The translations under genes and the position numbers were made by a program. From NCBI GenBank assembly GCA_910584575.1, contig CAJUBG010000009.1, forward strand, positions 16,056-80,055: a stretch of 64,000 nt of DNA. Direction: 5' to 3'. Positions 32,462-41,767 of the stretch are shown piece after piece. The notes beneath the pieces are model-generated. The model had not been told where the DNA came from. It worked only from the letters and a program-made list of their open reading frames with translations, and searched no databases. The stretch is from an uncultured Dorea sp. Lineage in GTDB: Bacteria; Bacillota; Clostridia; Lachnospirales; Lachnospiraceae. Within the stretch, counting starts at the first letter, position 1. Each line of letters opens with the position of its first letter.

Positions 32462-34645
32462 CTACAGCTCTGCTTCCACGTTTCGCCGGAAGCTCACATA
32501 GGTCGTGATAAAATACAGCCCATATATCCCGAAGAACAACAAAAATGACAATCCGAAATAGTACATGACAGCCGAATGAATCCCTGTATAGAAAATAAAC
32601 TTTCCACTCATGAACACAGAAACGCTACCGCCGATTACACAAGCCAGAAGTACGGGGCACAGGTAATAGCATACAAGCTGTTTTAAGATCACCATACTAA
32701 TCTCCCGCCTGTTCAACCCCATTTTCTTAAGCACCGAATAGCGGAATTTATATTTTGCCGAATCGCTGAGCTGGTGGACGGACAGGACTGTCAACGCCAC
32801 GCACAGGAATACCAGACCGATGTAAAAGCAGGGGAAAATCAGGGTGGACAGCAGGTACTTCATCTCCGGAATCAGATTATCCCGCACCATATTCGTCACC
32901 GACATCACGACGATTGTATCGGAGCCGCAGCAGCTATTTCCCTCCATTCCCTTATGGCCTGCGAAATCTGTGTCATCTTCTGCTTCTTCGTCCTCATCCC
33001 CTTCGGACTCCTTAAGTTCTTCCAGTTCCCACTCCTCTGGCTCTGTCAGAGCATCCAGCTTTTTTCCCAGACCTACGGGCGCCTCGCCGTCAAGGTCCAC
33101 AGCCAGCTCTGCATAGTAGGGCGTGAGGGACGAAACAGACGAATCCGGAACCACAATCACGTAATCCCCGCCGTTATGCCCGTCCTGGGAAAACGGCTCT
33201 GTATAATATCCCGCGAAATGAAGCTCTCCTCCATCCCCCTTAACGGTAATCTCCTCCTTCATGGCTTCCACCTCATTGCGAAGCCGTTCTTTGATATGGA
33301 TGAGATACTCCTGTTCTTTCAGGGAAACCGTTGTATATCCAAGCATACTGCGCAGACGGTTATAATCTGATAATTTCATATAAGTATCATACCGGCAGTA
33401 AAAGCTTCCTTCTTCGGAATCCTTTTCTATCTTCTTCAAATTCGGGCTTTTATCCTTGTTCAGATACATATCTCCAAAAGTCTTGAGATGGGTACTCAGC
33501 CAAACATTTACTTGATTCGCCCCCTGATCTGCCTCTTTTGTTTTTCCTGGTTTCTCTAAAACCTCCTTCGGGACATTGGCATAGATGTGATAAGGAAAGA
33601 CCTCCAGGACTTTTGCCGTATCTTCAATAATCTCAAGCTCATCCCTGAAATCATCCTCTGTATCATCACTGTAAATCTGTACGTCAAAGGGAAATTTCGT
33701 CTCAAGAAGTTTATTCTGATAATCACTGAACATCAGCGCTACCGTACATCCAAGGAACGCCACAGTAAATAATGCCGTTAGTGTCCCCATGGTAAAGCTC
33801 ATAGTCTTTAGTTTTGAAGAAAACTGCCTCAGCAGGAAAAGATTCTGTCCGCAGTAAATTCCATTTCCCCTTCTGCGTATATAGCAGACCAGCCAGGAGG
33901 AAAGGCCGATGTAAAAGGTATAGATTACCAGGACAAGCCCTACAAGAAAGAACAACACCTGCCCTGCACCCTGTGTTCCGCCAAGGAAAATAAATAACGC
34001 AAAGAGCAAAAGAAACAGAAGTGAAGCCGGAAAAAGCCATTTTTTCAACTGCTCGTGAGACTCTTTTATTTCTTCATTCTTTTTCTGTGCTTCCATCAGG
34101 TCGCGGATATTCATCTTCCGGAATCTCCTGCCGCTTCTGAAAAGCGCGAGGAGGTAACATCCTGCATAGCATCCTACGGTCATCAGGATACATGAGCCGT
34201 TGAATTCCATATGGATATCATATTTGATCTGAATCATGCTGTAAAGAATCGCCATGATTACCTGCTGCAAAAGAACGCCGAGAGCCATTCCAATGAGAAA
34301 CGCCGCTACTCCAAGCAGGGCATTTTCTCGAATATACAGACGGGCTACCTCCTTTTTCTTCATGCCGATGAGAAGATAGATGCCAAATTCCTGGCTTCGC
34401 TTCTCCAACATAAACCGAACCATATAATTAATCAGCCATGCCACAATCAGCACGATAAAAAATGTGGCAAGCCCTACCAGAGCCATCATCATTCCGGCAA
34501 CACCGAACATTTCTTCGATATCCTCGGTAAAAATCAAACTGTTAAAGGCGAACATCAGCGCAGTTACAAAGGTCATGGTGAGAAAATATACCAGATAATC
34601 TCTTGCGGAACGTTTTACATTCCGAAAAGCAAGTTTACCGAGCAT
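32462..34645 (-). CDS. FtsX-like ABC transporter permease, BceB type
   Basis: A 727-residue permease with about ten transmembrane helices and a large extracellular domain of roughly 200 residues between helices 7 and 8, the layout of BceB/VraG-type peptide-antibiotic transporters. N-terminal FRNVKRSARDYLVYFLTMTF and KRSQEFGIYLLIGMKKKEVA are family marks. The extracellular loop has a very acidic run (EELKESEGDEDEEAEDDTDF). The start overlaps the ATPase gene by 11 bp. These systems detach cell-wall-active peptides from lipid carriers. Unlike most, no two-component system is adjacent. Confidence 0.92.
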   Translation of the reverse strand: MLGKLAFRNVKRSARDYLVYFLTMTFVTALMFAFNSLIFTEDIEEMFGVAGMMMALVGLATFFIVLIVAWLINYMVRFMLEKRSQEFGIYLLIGMKKKEVARLYIRENALLGVAAFLIGMALGVLLQQVIMAILYSMIQIKYDIHMEFNGSCILMTVGCYAGCYLLALFRSGRRFRKMNIRDLMEAQKKNEEIKESHEQLKKWLFPASLLFLLLFALFIFLGGTQGAGQVLFFLVGLVLVIYTFYIGLSSWLVCYIRRRGNGIYCGQNLFLLRQFSSKLKTMSFTMGTLTALFTVAFLGCTVALMFSDYQNKLLETKFPFDVQIYSDDTEDDFRDELEIIEDTAKVLEVFPYHIYANVPKEVLEKPGKTKEADQGANQVNVWLSTHLKTFGDMYLNKDKSPNLKKIEKDSEEGSFYCRYDTYMKLSDYNRLRSMLGYTTVSLKEQEYLIHIKERLRNEVEAMKEEITVKGDGGELHFAGYYTEPFSQDGHNGGDYVIVVPDSSVSSLTPYYAELAVDLDGEAPVGLGKKLDALTEPEEWELEELKESEGDEDEEAEDDTDFAGHKGMEGNSCCGSDTIVVMSVTNMVRDNLIPEMKYLLSTLIFPCFYIGLVFLCVALTVLSVHQLSDSAKYKFRYSVLKKMGLNRREISMVILKQLVCYYLCPVLLACVIGGSVSVFMSGKFIFYTGIHSAVMYYFGLSFLLFFGIYGLYFITTYVSFRRNVEAEL

Positions 34646-35402
34646 CGCTTATTTCACCTCCTGTCAGGGCAAGCACATCCAGAATTTCATTCAGGAAGTC
34701 CCTTCTTGCTTTTGAACCACGCAGCAGCTCATGGAAGATTCTGCCGTCCTTCAGGAACAGAATCCGGCTGCAGTAGCTCGCGGAAAATGCGTCATGGGTC
34801 ACCATCAGGATGGTTGCCTTGAGTTTTTGATTCATGTCTGTAAATGTCTCTAATAAGGTCTGGGCGGACCTGGAATCCAACGCCCCTGTCGGCTCGTCTG
34901 CCAGAATGAGGCGCGGGCGGTTCACCAGCGCCCGTGCACATGCGCACCTCTGCTTCTGGCCTCCGGATACTTGATAAGGAAACTGAGTCCTGATATCCGT
35001 AATGCCAAGAAGCCTGAGCATTTCGTCGCATTTTTTCTGTATTTCCTTTTTTCCCTCCTTGCGCAGAGTCATGGCAAGGATGATATTTTCTTCTATGGTC
35101 AGCGTGTCCAGAAGATTGTAGTCCTGAAATACGAAGCCAAGATTGTCTTTCCGGAACTGGGCCAGGTCGTTCTCGCTCAATTCTGCTATGTCTGTGTCAC
35201 CGTACCAGATATGTCCTGCCGTCACACGGTCAATGGTTGACATCATGTTAAGGAGGGTGGTTTTGCCTGAGCCTGACGCACCCATGACTCCTACGAACTC
35301 TCCCTCATCTACGGTAAAACTGACTCGGTCTATTGCCTTCGTGACATTGGAGGCATTGCCGTAATATTTTTCTACATCACATACTCGGATATAATCCTTC
35401 AT
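34635..35402 (-). CDS. ABC transporter ATP-binding protein, BceA type
   Basis: A 255-residue ATPase of the MacB/BceA group. Walker A GASGSGKTTLL, Q-loop FVFQDYNLLD, signature VSGGQKQRCACARAL, Walker B LILADEPTGALDS and the H-loop VTHD are all intact. It pairs with the permease gene with which it overlaps by 11 bp. Together they would resist or sense cell-wall-active peptides. Upstream lies a direct repeat like a response-regulator box, so expression is probably induced by a two-component system encoded elsewhere. Confidence 0.95.
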   Translation of the reverse strand: MKDYIRVCDVEKYYGNASNVTKAIDRVSFTVDEGEFVGVMGASGSGKTTLLNMMSTIDRVTAGHIWYGDTDIAELSENDLAQFRKDNLGFVFQDYNLLDTLTIEENIILAMTLRKEGKKEIQKKCDEMLRLLGITDIRTQFPYQVSGGQKQRCACARALVNRPRLILADEPTGALDSRSAQTLLETFTDMNQKLKATILMVTHDAFSASYCSRILFLKDGRIFHELLRGSKARRDFLNEILDVLALTGGEISDAR

Positions 35403-35483
35403 GTATTGTCTCTCCCTTCTTTTGATGGATGGTTATGTCAGTTTTATTTTATCAGATAGCGGGAGATTGTAGTATTGGGGTGG

Positions 35484-35502
35484 CTTACAGTTATCTTACA
35501 GT
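35484..35502 (-). promoter_or_regulatory. Direct-repeat operator upstream of the Bce-type transporter
   Basis: On the minus strand ACTGTAAG occurs twice with an 11-bp period (35495-35502 and 35484-35491), 80 bp before the ATPase start. Tandem repeats at 10-11 bp are the usual binding plan of OmpR-type regulators such as BceR. A GATAAAAT -10-like sequence follows downstream. Regulator identity is unknown. Confidence 0.6.
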
Positions 35503-35513
35503 TTTGAAAGAAT
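35499..35513 (+). repeat. 15-bp direct repeat, left copy
   Basis: CAGTTTTGAAAGAAT, identical to 36097-36111. The pair encloses about 580 bp with a 50-residue gene. It may be a target duplication or attachment-site remnant. The interval 35514-35684 shows no gene, only a short inverted repeat ACTGATTG/CAATCAGT (35638-35645, 35669-35676). Confidence 0.5.
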
Positions 35514-35684
35514 ATTGGGGTTCATGTAACTTCGCGGTTTTCACCTATATCCTACTCTGCATAATAATAAACCAATAATTAAGAAAGGTTTCAATCATTC
35601 CCTTTTATCATCTAATGGATAACCGCTATTTGCCTTTACTGATTGCATCCAATTCTTTCCCAGGAGAACAATCAGTGAAGAATT

Positions 35685-35732
35685 AAAAAAGTGCAAAGCC
35701 TTTAATAATTCAAAAAAGACTTTACACCTTTT
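35685..35732 (-). terminator. Intrinsic terminator after the 50-residue gene
   Basis: On the minus strand AAAAGGTGTAAAGTC pairs with GGCTTTGCACTTTT (one bulge, two G-U pairs) and is followed by U6. It lies 8 bp after the stop of the small gene. Confidence 0.7.
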
Positions 35733-35739
35733 GATTAGA

Positions 35740-35892
35740 TTAATTAGATTTTTCGCTTGGCTCCGTGACTTCTAAGAGGATGGCATCAAATTCATTTTCA
35801 AGCTCATCCCTTTTGTCTTGCGGTACAAGTTTTAGCAACTTCCTTACAAAAACGGTTAATCTGTTAATATACCGTAATTGTTTATCTGTCAT
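35740..35892 (-). CDS. Small acidic/helical protein of unknown function (50 residues)
   Basis: MTDKQLRYINRLTVFVRKLL is followed by KLVPQDKRDELENEFDAILL and a short EVTEPSEKSN tail. AGGTGAGAAT directly precedes the ATG and a terminator follows, so it is a real transcription unit. Similar short proteins accompany integrative elements in Clostridia, as far as I recall, but I cannot name a family. It is enclosed by a 15-bp direct repeat and lies in an A+T-rich patch next to a frameshifted acetyltransferase gene, which suggests acquired DNA. Confidence 0.7.
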   Translation of the reverse strand: MTDKQLRYINRLTVFVRKLLKLVPQDKRDELENEFDAILLEVTEPSEKSN

Positions 35893-36096
35893 ATTCTCAC
35901 CTACTTTCTATAAGTGCCGTATACTTTGGTACTTTCATTATATCAATCGGTGATTGTTGTGTAAAGCCTTTATTCGATTATCAAGGTACTTTGTATAGGA
36001 TGGTATTGCTATCCCGATCCCCGTTAGAGGGATTTCGTCATAATTCTCAAAGACTCGTCAGGGGGGATTTAATTAACTGCCTTTTAAAACTTGTTT

Positions 36097-36111
36097 CAGT
36101 TTTGAAAGAAT
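36097..36111 (+). repeat. 15-bp direct repeat, right copy
   Basis: CAGTTTTGAAAGAAT, second copy. Between 35893 and 36096 no gene is seen; a run of six G (36061-36066) is present but not in a coding frame. Confidence 0.5.
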
Positions 36112-36152
36112 GTGCGAAGTCAGATATCCGATTCGCTTTTAATTTGTTCTTT

Positions 36153-37090
36153 CTAACAATCTATTTTTTTATACCAAAATCCGATGGAAGCTTCTGTTGT
36201 AAAACCAGCAGCATTATAGACTTTTCTTCTCCAATCATAAGAATTAACATAACAGCTTTCAATATTTATTTCTTTTAATTTATTTATAACACTATACAAC
36301 ATTTGCTTAGCAAAGCCCTGTTTTCTGTATTTTTCTCTTGTACATACTGGTTCAATAAATGCTGTACTGGTATTTTTATCAACGTAACAAAAACAATATG
36401 TACAAATATCTCCTTTTTCAGTAACTATTAAACTTTCAAAACTATCTAAATAATATCTTGAATTTTTTCTTCCTTGATATGCTAATTTTCCTTCTTTAAA
36501 ATCGCCAGTTAAAATCCCATCATCGTCTATTGGATGAAATCCATAATGACAAGCTTTTGCTTTCATATTATCATCAATGTCCTCACCAAATACTTGTTTA
36601 TATCCTTTAGGAAGTTCAATTATATAATTGGTATCTAACGGATGCTGGACATTATCGTAATCTTCAGCTTCATCTTTAACATATGTTTTTTTAATTCATC
36701 TGCTTGATATGTTAAACTATCATGTGATATTACTAAAAAATCTATACTTCCATCTTCGTTTTTTTCAAATAATGGCAGCAATTCTTTTTCTGCTAAATCT
36801 AACATTTGATTAAATATATTTTCATATCCAGATTTAATACAACTATTAAAAGAATCTCCATCTGGAACTACCAGACCTATAATATGATTATCCTCTTCAA
36901 AAATATAAGTAAAGTCTTGAGACTTATTTAATCCCCTTTCATCGTGGTACAAAGTATCAATTCTAAATATTAAATCATCAAATCTTGCTGGTAACCAACA
37001 TAACATATTTTTATTACTTTTATATTCTTCTGTCAAAAATTTGATTACTAAATCATAATCTTCTTCTTTATTAAATTTTTTAATTTTCAT
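36153..37090 (-). pseudogene. GNAT acetyltransferase gene split by a one-base frameshift
   Basis: Two frames form one gene. The N-terminal part begins MKIKKFNKEEDYDLVIKFLT (GAGGTGAAAG upstream) and runs to DELKK; the C-terminal part continues as TYVKDEAEDYDNVQHPLDTN and ends with the acetyl-CoA site EPVCTREKYRKQGFAKQMLY. The break is at a run of seven A (36686-36692 on the coding strand). Eight A would give one 312-residue protein. The N-terminal frame alone ends in HMLKMKLKITIMSSIR. Either an inactivated gene, a slippage-prone tract or a sequence error. Strongly A+T-rich compared with purL next to it. Confidence 0.78.
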
Positions 37091-37152
37091 AAATCTTTCA
37101 CCTCTATAATTTGTCTTGCTAAATGATATCATAGAATCCCTGATTACTAACG

Positions 37153-37189
37153 AAAAAAGCAAAGAGTAAGACTGTATCCTACTCTCTGC
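37153..37189 (-). terminator. Intrinsic terminator of purL
   Basis: Minus-strand stem GCAGAGAGTA / TTACTCTTTGC (37180-37189 with 37159-37169), followed by U6 (37153-37158), 15 bp after the purL stop. Confidence 0.88.
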
Positions 37190-37203
37190 CTTATTTTTCA
37201 GCA

Positions 37204-40200
37204 TCAGTCCCTAAAATATGCAACTCCCGCTTCAAATATCTTGAGATCCTGTTCCCCATAAATATTCATCGCCACAGACCTGGCGCGTCTCTCAGAGTGA
37301 GCCATCTTTCCGAATACCCGCCCGTCCGGACTGGTTATCCCTTCAATCCCACAGTATGAGCCGTTGACATTCCATTCCTCGTCCATGGTAATATTCCCGT
37401 CCGGATCACAATACTGAGTCGCCACCTGTCCATTGGCAAATAACTTCTCAATCCACTCCGGATTCGCCACGAACCGTCCCTCTCCATGGGACGCCGGATT
37501 CGTATAGACGCCGCCAAGCTCTGCCTTCTGAAGCCATGGGGACTTGTTGGTCACCACCTTCGTATACACCATCTTAGAGATATGGCGTCCAATCGTATTA
37601 TAAGTCAGAGTCGGAGACGCTTCATTCTGTCCCGTAATCTCCCCGCCAGGAACCAGCCCAAGCTTTACAAGGGTCTGGAAGCCGTTACAGATTCCAAGCA
37701 CCAGCCCGTCGCGCTCGTTCAGAAGTCTCTCTACCGCTTCCTTCATCTTCGCATTCTGGAACGCCGTAGCAAAGAACTTTGCCGACCCGTCCGGCTCATC
37801 ACCTGCACTAAATCCCCCTGGAAACATAATAATCTGCGACTGGTCAATGGCCTTCTCAAAGACACTCACAGAGTCTACGATATCCTCTGCACTCAGATTC
37901 CTAAATACCCGAACAATAGTTTTCGCCCCTGCCCGTTCAAATGCCTTCGCACTGTCATACTCACAGTTCGTCCCCGGAAAGACCGGAATAAATACGGTTG
38001 GCTGTGCAATCTTATGGGAACAGATATGGACCTCCTTCGTCTCATACAGCCCCTTGTCAATCTTCACCTCCTGCCCCTTGGCATTGGAGTTCGTAGGAAA
38101 GACCTTCTCAAGGGTTCCCTTCCACGCTTCTTCTGCATCAGATACCCTAATCTCAATATCACGGTAAGAGAACAAAGCGTCATCCGTTACCTCTCCAATC
38201 ACCGTATAAGTAATGCGAAGCTCTCCCACCTTCTCAGAGGGAACCTCAGCAATAATATCGCCAAAGGCAGGTGCGAACAGATCTCTCTCGTCTACATTAT
38301 GCTCAAGCTTCACGCCCATCCGATTTCCGAAGGCCATCTTGCTGACTGCGGCCACGATCCCGTGTCTGTCAAGGGCATATGCAGATAATATCCTTCCCTC
38401 TCGAATATCCTGGGTAAACTTCCCATACTGTTCCATCACCTTGCTGTAAACCGGAATATCATACTCATCCGTCATGGTGCGCAGCCAGATTAGCTTACTG
38501 CCTGCCTGCTTCAGCTCAGGCGTAATAATATCCTTCTCCTGGGCCACATCCACGGCAAAGGATACCAATGTGGGCGGCACGTCTATATCCTCAAAGGTTC
38601 CCGACATACTGTCCTTGCCTCCGATAGACGGCAAACCAAAGCCGAGCTGTGCATGGTACGCGCCCAAAAGCGCGGCAAAAGGCTGACTCCACCTGCGGGG
38701 ATCCTCCGTCATACGGCGGAAATACTCCTGGAAGGTAAACCTGATCTTACTGTGATCGCCGCCTGCGGCAACAATCTTTGCCACGGACTCTGTCACCGCA
38801 TAGATTGCTCCATGGAATGGACTCCATGTGGACAGATACGGGTCAAACCCGTAACTCATCATAGTCACAGTATCACAGTCTCCTGTCATTACCGGAAGCT
38901 TCGCCACCATTGCCTGAGTCTCTGTCAACTGATACTTGCCGCCGTGAGGCATGAACACAGAAGCCGCCCCGATAGAGCCGTCAAACATCTCCACAAGCCC
39001 CTTCTGCGAGCACACGTTCAAATCTCTCAATACAGATATCCAGCGTTCCTTCACATCCCTGATTTCCTCTCTCACCAGAATACTGTCTTTCCTGCTTGGG
39101 ATATCTACAAAAACCTGAGTCTCCTGGTGCGCTCCGTTGGTATCCAGAAATGCGCGTGAAAGATTCACGATCTCCCTGCCTCTCCACGACAGCACAAGCC
39201 TAGGTTCCTCTGTCACAACAGCAACACAGGTGGACTCTAAGTTCTCCTCCCTGGCATATCCCATGAATTCCTCCACATCCCTGGGTGCTACGACCACCGC
39301 CATACGCTCCTGGGATTCTGAGATGGCAATCTCTGTCCCGTCAAGTCCCGCATACTTCTTCGGCACCTTATCAAGGTCAACCCTAAGGCCGTCCGCAAGT
39401 TCTCCGATAGCCACAGACACTCCGCCAGCCCCGAAATCGTTGCACTTCTTGATAAGCCGGCTGACCTCCTCCCGCCGAAACAGGCGTTGAAGCTTACGCT
39501 CTGTGGGCGGATTCCCCTTTTGAACCTCCGCGCCGCAAGTCTTAGTAGATTCCTCTGTATGTACCTTGGAGGAACCGGTAGCTCCGCCGCAACCGTCCCG
39601 TCCGGTACGCCCGCCAAGCAGGATGATGATATCGCCGGGGTCGGAAGTCTCGCGGATGACTGCACGCCGGGGCGCAGCCCCTAACACAGCGCCTATCTCC
39701 ATACGCTTCGCCACATAATTCGGATGATAAATCTCCTTCACCGCCCCCGTCGCAAGTCCAATCTGGTTGCCGTAAGAGCTGTAACCATGGGCCGCCTCAC
39801 GAACCAGCTTCTTCTGAGGCAGTTTCCCCTTCATAGTGTCATTGACAGACACCGTCGGGTCTGCCGCGCCCGTCACACGCATTGCCTGGTATACATAGGT
39901 ACGTCCGGACAACGGGTCGCGGATTGCGCCTCCAAGGCAGGTAGCCGCGCCTCCGAAGGGCTCGATCTCCGTAGGATGGTTGTGAGTCTCATTCTTGAAG
40001 TTCACAAGCCATTCCTCCTCCACACCGTCCACCTTCACAGGCACAACGATACTGCAGGCGTTAATCTCGTCGGACTCCTCCTGATCGTCTAATTTTCCTT
40101 CCCGCTTGAGCTTCCTCATAGCCATCAAGGCCAGATCCATCAGACATACGAACTTGTCCTCCCGACCTTTAAAAATCTCACTGTGATCCGCCAAATACTG

Positions 40201-40974
40201 CCGGTAAGTATCCTCCATCGGCTCGCGATAATCTCCGTCTCCAAAAGATACCTCCGTAAGCTCAGTCGAAAAGGTGGTATGCCGGCAATGGTCAGACCAG
40301 TAGGTATCAAGGACACGAATCTCTGTCATGGTCGGATCTCTGTCCTCCTGCGCCTTAAAATAATTCTGGATATGCAGGAAATCCTGAAAAGTCATAGCCA
40401 GTCCCAGAGAAGCATATAACTCCTTTAATCCACTCTCCTCCATATCCTTGAAACCGTCAAAGGTCTTTACATCCTCCGGCTCGTCAAACTTTTCAACCAG
40501 AGTTTCCGGTTTGTCCATCCCTGTCTCCCTGGAATCAACCGGATTGATACAGTGAGCCTTGATTCTCTCAAACTCCTCAATGGGGATGACCCCATCCTTT
40601 CCCTGGATCACATACGTAGTCGCCGTCCTGATCACAGGCTGTTCATCCTCTTTGATGAACTGCACGCACTGAACAGCGGAATCAGCGCGCTGGTCAAACT
40701 GCCCTGGAAGGAACTCCACAGAAAACACCCGACAGTCATCTGCCATTGGGAATTCCTCGTGGTACAGCGTGTCAACCGGAGGCTCTGCAAATACACCCAT
40801 GCATGCCTTCTTAAATGTCTCGTCCGAAATATTCTCTACATCATAACGGATTAGGACACGCACGTCCTCTACATCACGGATACCAAGATAACTGCTGATC
40901 TCGCTTCTAAGCTCATGTGCCTGCACTCTAAAGCCGTCTTTTTTCTCTACATACACTCGTCTTACTTTGCCCAT
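37204..40974 (-). CDS. purL: Phosphoribosylformylglycinamidine synthase, single-chain type
   Basis: A 1256-residue large PurL, the fourth step of purine synthesis, converting FGAR to FGAM with glutamine. The N-terminal PurS-like domain (EISSYLGIRDVEDVRVLIRY) is followed by the linker, two FGAM-synthetase halves (NHPTEIEPFGGAATCLGGAI; GGRTGRDGCGGATGSS; IGGKDSMSGTF) and a C-terminal glutaminase with VFPGTNCEYDSAKAFERAGA and the nucleophile in GICNGFQTLVKLGL. Many Firmicutes split this into purS, purQ and purL; the fused form is common in Lachnospiraceae. No other pur gene and no purine riboswitch was seen nearby. Confidence 0.96.
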   Translation of the reverse strand: MGKVRRVYVEKKDGFRVQAHELRSEISSYLGIRDVEDVRVLIRYDVENISDETFKKACMGVFAEPPVDTLYHEEFPMADDCRVFSVEFLPGQFDQRADSAVQCVQFIKEDEQPVIRTATTYVIQGKDGVIPIEEFERIKAHCINPVDSRETGMDKPETLVEKFDEPEDVKTFDGFKDMEESGLKELYASLGLAMTFQDFLHIQNYFKAQEDRDPTMTEIRVLDTYWSDHCRHTTFSTELTEVSFGDGDYREPMEDTYRQYLADHSEIFKGREDKFVCLMDLALMAMRKLKREGKLDDQEESDEINACSIVVPVKVDGVEEEWLVNFKNETHNHPTEIEPFGGAATCLGGAIRDPLSGRTYVYQAMRVTGAADPTVSVNDTMKGKLPQKKLVREAAHGYSSYGNQIGLATGAVKEIYHPNYVAKRMEIGAVLGAAPRRAVIRETSDPGDIIILLGGRTGRDGCGGATGSSKVHTEESTKTCGAEVQKGNPPTERKLQRLFRREEVSRLIKKCNDFGAGGVSVAIGELADGLRVDLDKVPKKYAGLDGTEIAISESQERMAVVVAPRDVEEFMGYAREENLESTCVAVVTEEPRLVLSWRGREIVNLSRAFLDTNGAHQETQVFVDIPSRKDSILVREEIRDVKERWISVLRDLNVCSQKGLVEMFDGSIGAASVFMPHGGKYQLTETQAMVAKLPVMTGDCDTVTMMSYGFDPYLSTWSPFHGAIYAVTESVAKIVAAGGDHSKIRFTFQEYFRRMTEDPRRWSQPFAALLGAYHAQLGFGLPSIGGKDSMSGTFEDIDVPPTLVSFAVDVAQEKDIITPELKQAGSKLIWLRTMTDEYDIPVYSKVMEQYGKFTQDIREGRILSAYALDRHGIVAAVSKMAFGNRMGVKLEHNVDERDLFAPAFGDIIAEVPSEKVGELRITYTVIGEVTDDALFSYRDIEIRVSDAEEAWKGTLEKVFPTNSNAKGQEVKIDKGLYETKEVHICSHKIAQPTVFIPVFPGTNCEYDSAKAFERAGAKTIVRVFRNLSAEDIVDSVSVFEKAIDQSQIIMFPGGFSAGDEPDGSAKFFATAFQNAKMKEAVERLLNERDGLVLGICNGFQTLVKLGLVPGGEITGQNEASPTLTYNTIGRHISKMVYTKVVTNKSPWLQKAELGGVYTNPASHGEGRFVANPEWIEKLFANGQVATQYCDPDGNITMDEEWNVNGSYCGIEGITSPDGRVFGKMAHSERRARSVAMNIYGEQDLKIFEAGVAYFRD

Positions 40975-41012
40975 ACCTTCTCCTCCATACCTAGTGTTTT
41001 CTATACGCTACT

Positions 41013-41753
41013 TCATTGTACCATATTTTTGCCTAAGATAAAATGAATATATTTCCTCCAAATTACAAATATCGCGCCTAATACAGCCACCATCCCAATA
41101 AACGTCACCCCAATCCTAACCACCATATCCGAAAAGAAGCCCTCCGGAAGCATACGGATCATATAGTCTTCACTGGGATTAAACATCCACAGATCATTGT
41201 CGAAAAAAATCTCATGGAAGATAGTAAAGCATCGTGTAAAGTCCACGGTAAAGGCAATCCCAAGGAGGATGCCCGCAACCGCCAATATCATGACGGCACG
41301 AAAGTAAGCCTTAGGAAGAAGCATTCTCCAGTCCGTTTTCATGACAACCAGGCCAATGAGCAACAGCATTGCAGCGGCAGCACACACATTCCGAAGCTTA
41401 AGCCCGCCGAGAAACAACTCCCTCACCTCTCCCATATGAAAACGGTCCTGCTCGTTAAAAAAATCCTGAGTCCTTCCGTCAACCTCTGTCACAATAGACA
41501 GTTCTTCTTCCTTTCCGATCAGATAATCCATCATATACTCCGTCACCTTCATGACATCCTCAATCTCCATATCAAGGGCATCCGTGACCTCATATTTCCG
41601 ATACTCCTTCTCATAGAAGCTATAATCGGGATCTCCATAGATCGCCAGTTGAAAACTGGTCAGCAGCATCGCAAAGATAACCAGCAGCATCGCAAGGGCC
41701 GCTAAAAGGGATACCGCCAAATGCTTTCCCGTTCCTTCCTCCATCTTCGTCAT
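41013..41753 (-). CDS. TIGR01906-type integral membrane protein
   Basis: About 246 residues from MTKMEEGTGKHL, with AGGAG upstream; the frame is open further but overlaps the helicase gene. A first membrane helix (LLAALAMLLVIFAMLLTSFQ), an extracellular loop with DPDYSFYEKEYRKYEVTDAL and VTEYMMDYLIGKEEEL, then three more helices. The loop-and-helix plan matches the TIGR01906 family, whose function is unknown. It follows the helicase by 14 bp and precedes purL by 38 bp on the same strand. Confidence 0.8.
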   Translation of the reverse strand: MTKMEEGTGKHLAVSLLAALAMLLVIFAMLLTSFQLAIYGDPDYSFYEKEYRKYEVTDALDMEIEDVMKVTEYMMDYLIGKEEELSIVTEVDGRTQDFFNEQDRFHMGEVRELFLGGLKLRNVCAAAAMLLLIGLVVMKTDWRMLLPKAYFRAVMILAVAGILLGIAFTVDFTRCFTIFHEIFFDNDLWMFNPSEDYMIRMLPEGFFSDMVVRIGVTFIGMVAVLGAIFVIWRKYIHFILGKNMVQ

Positions 41754-41767
41754 TCTTCTGCAATCTC

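Noticed and set aside
36061..36066. G6 run as a further contingency tract
   Set aside because: Too short and outside any gene; the G6 at 52284-52289 is in DUF1015 but also too short to be slippage-prone.
37486..38388. A 300-codon open frame on the plus strand opposite purL
   Set aside because: It is antisense to a complete, well-conserved purL, has no recognisable domain or ribosome site, and is rich in His, Leu and Arg as expected of a shadow frame.
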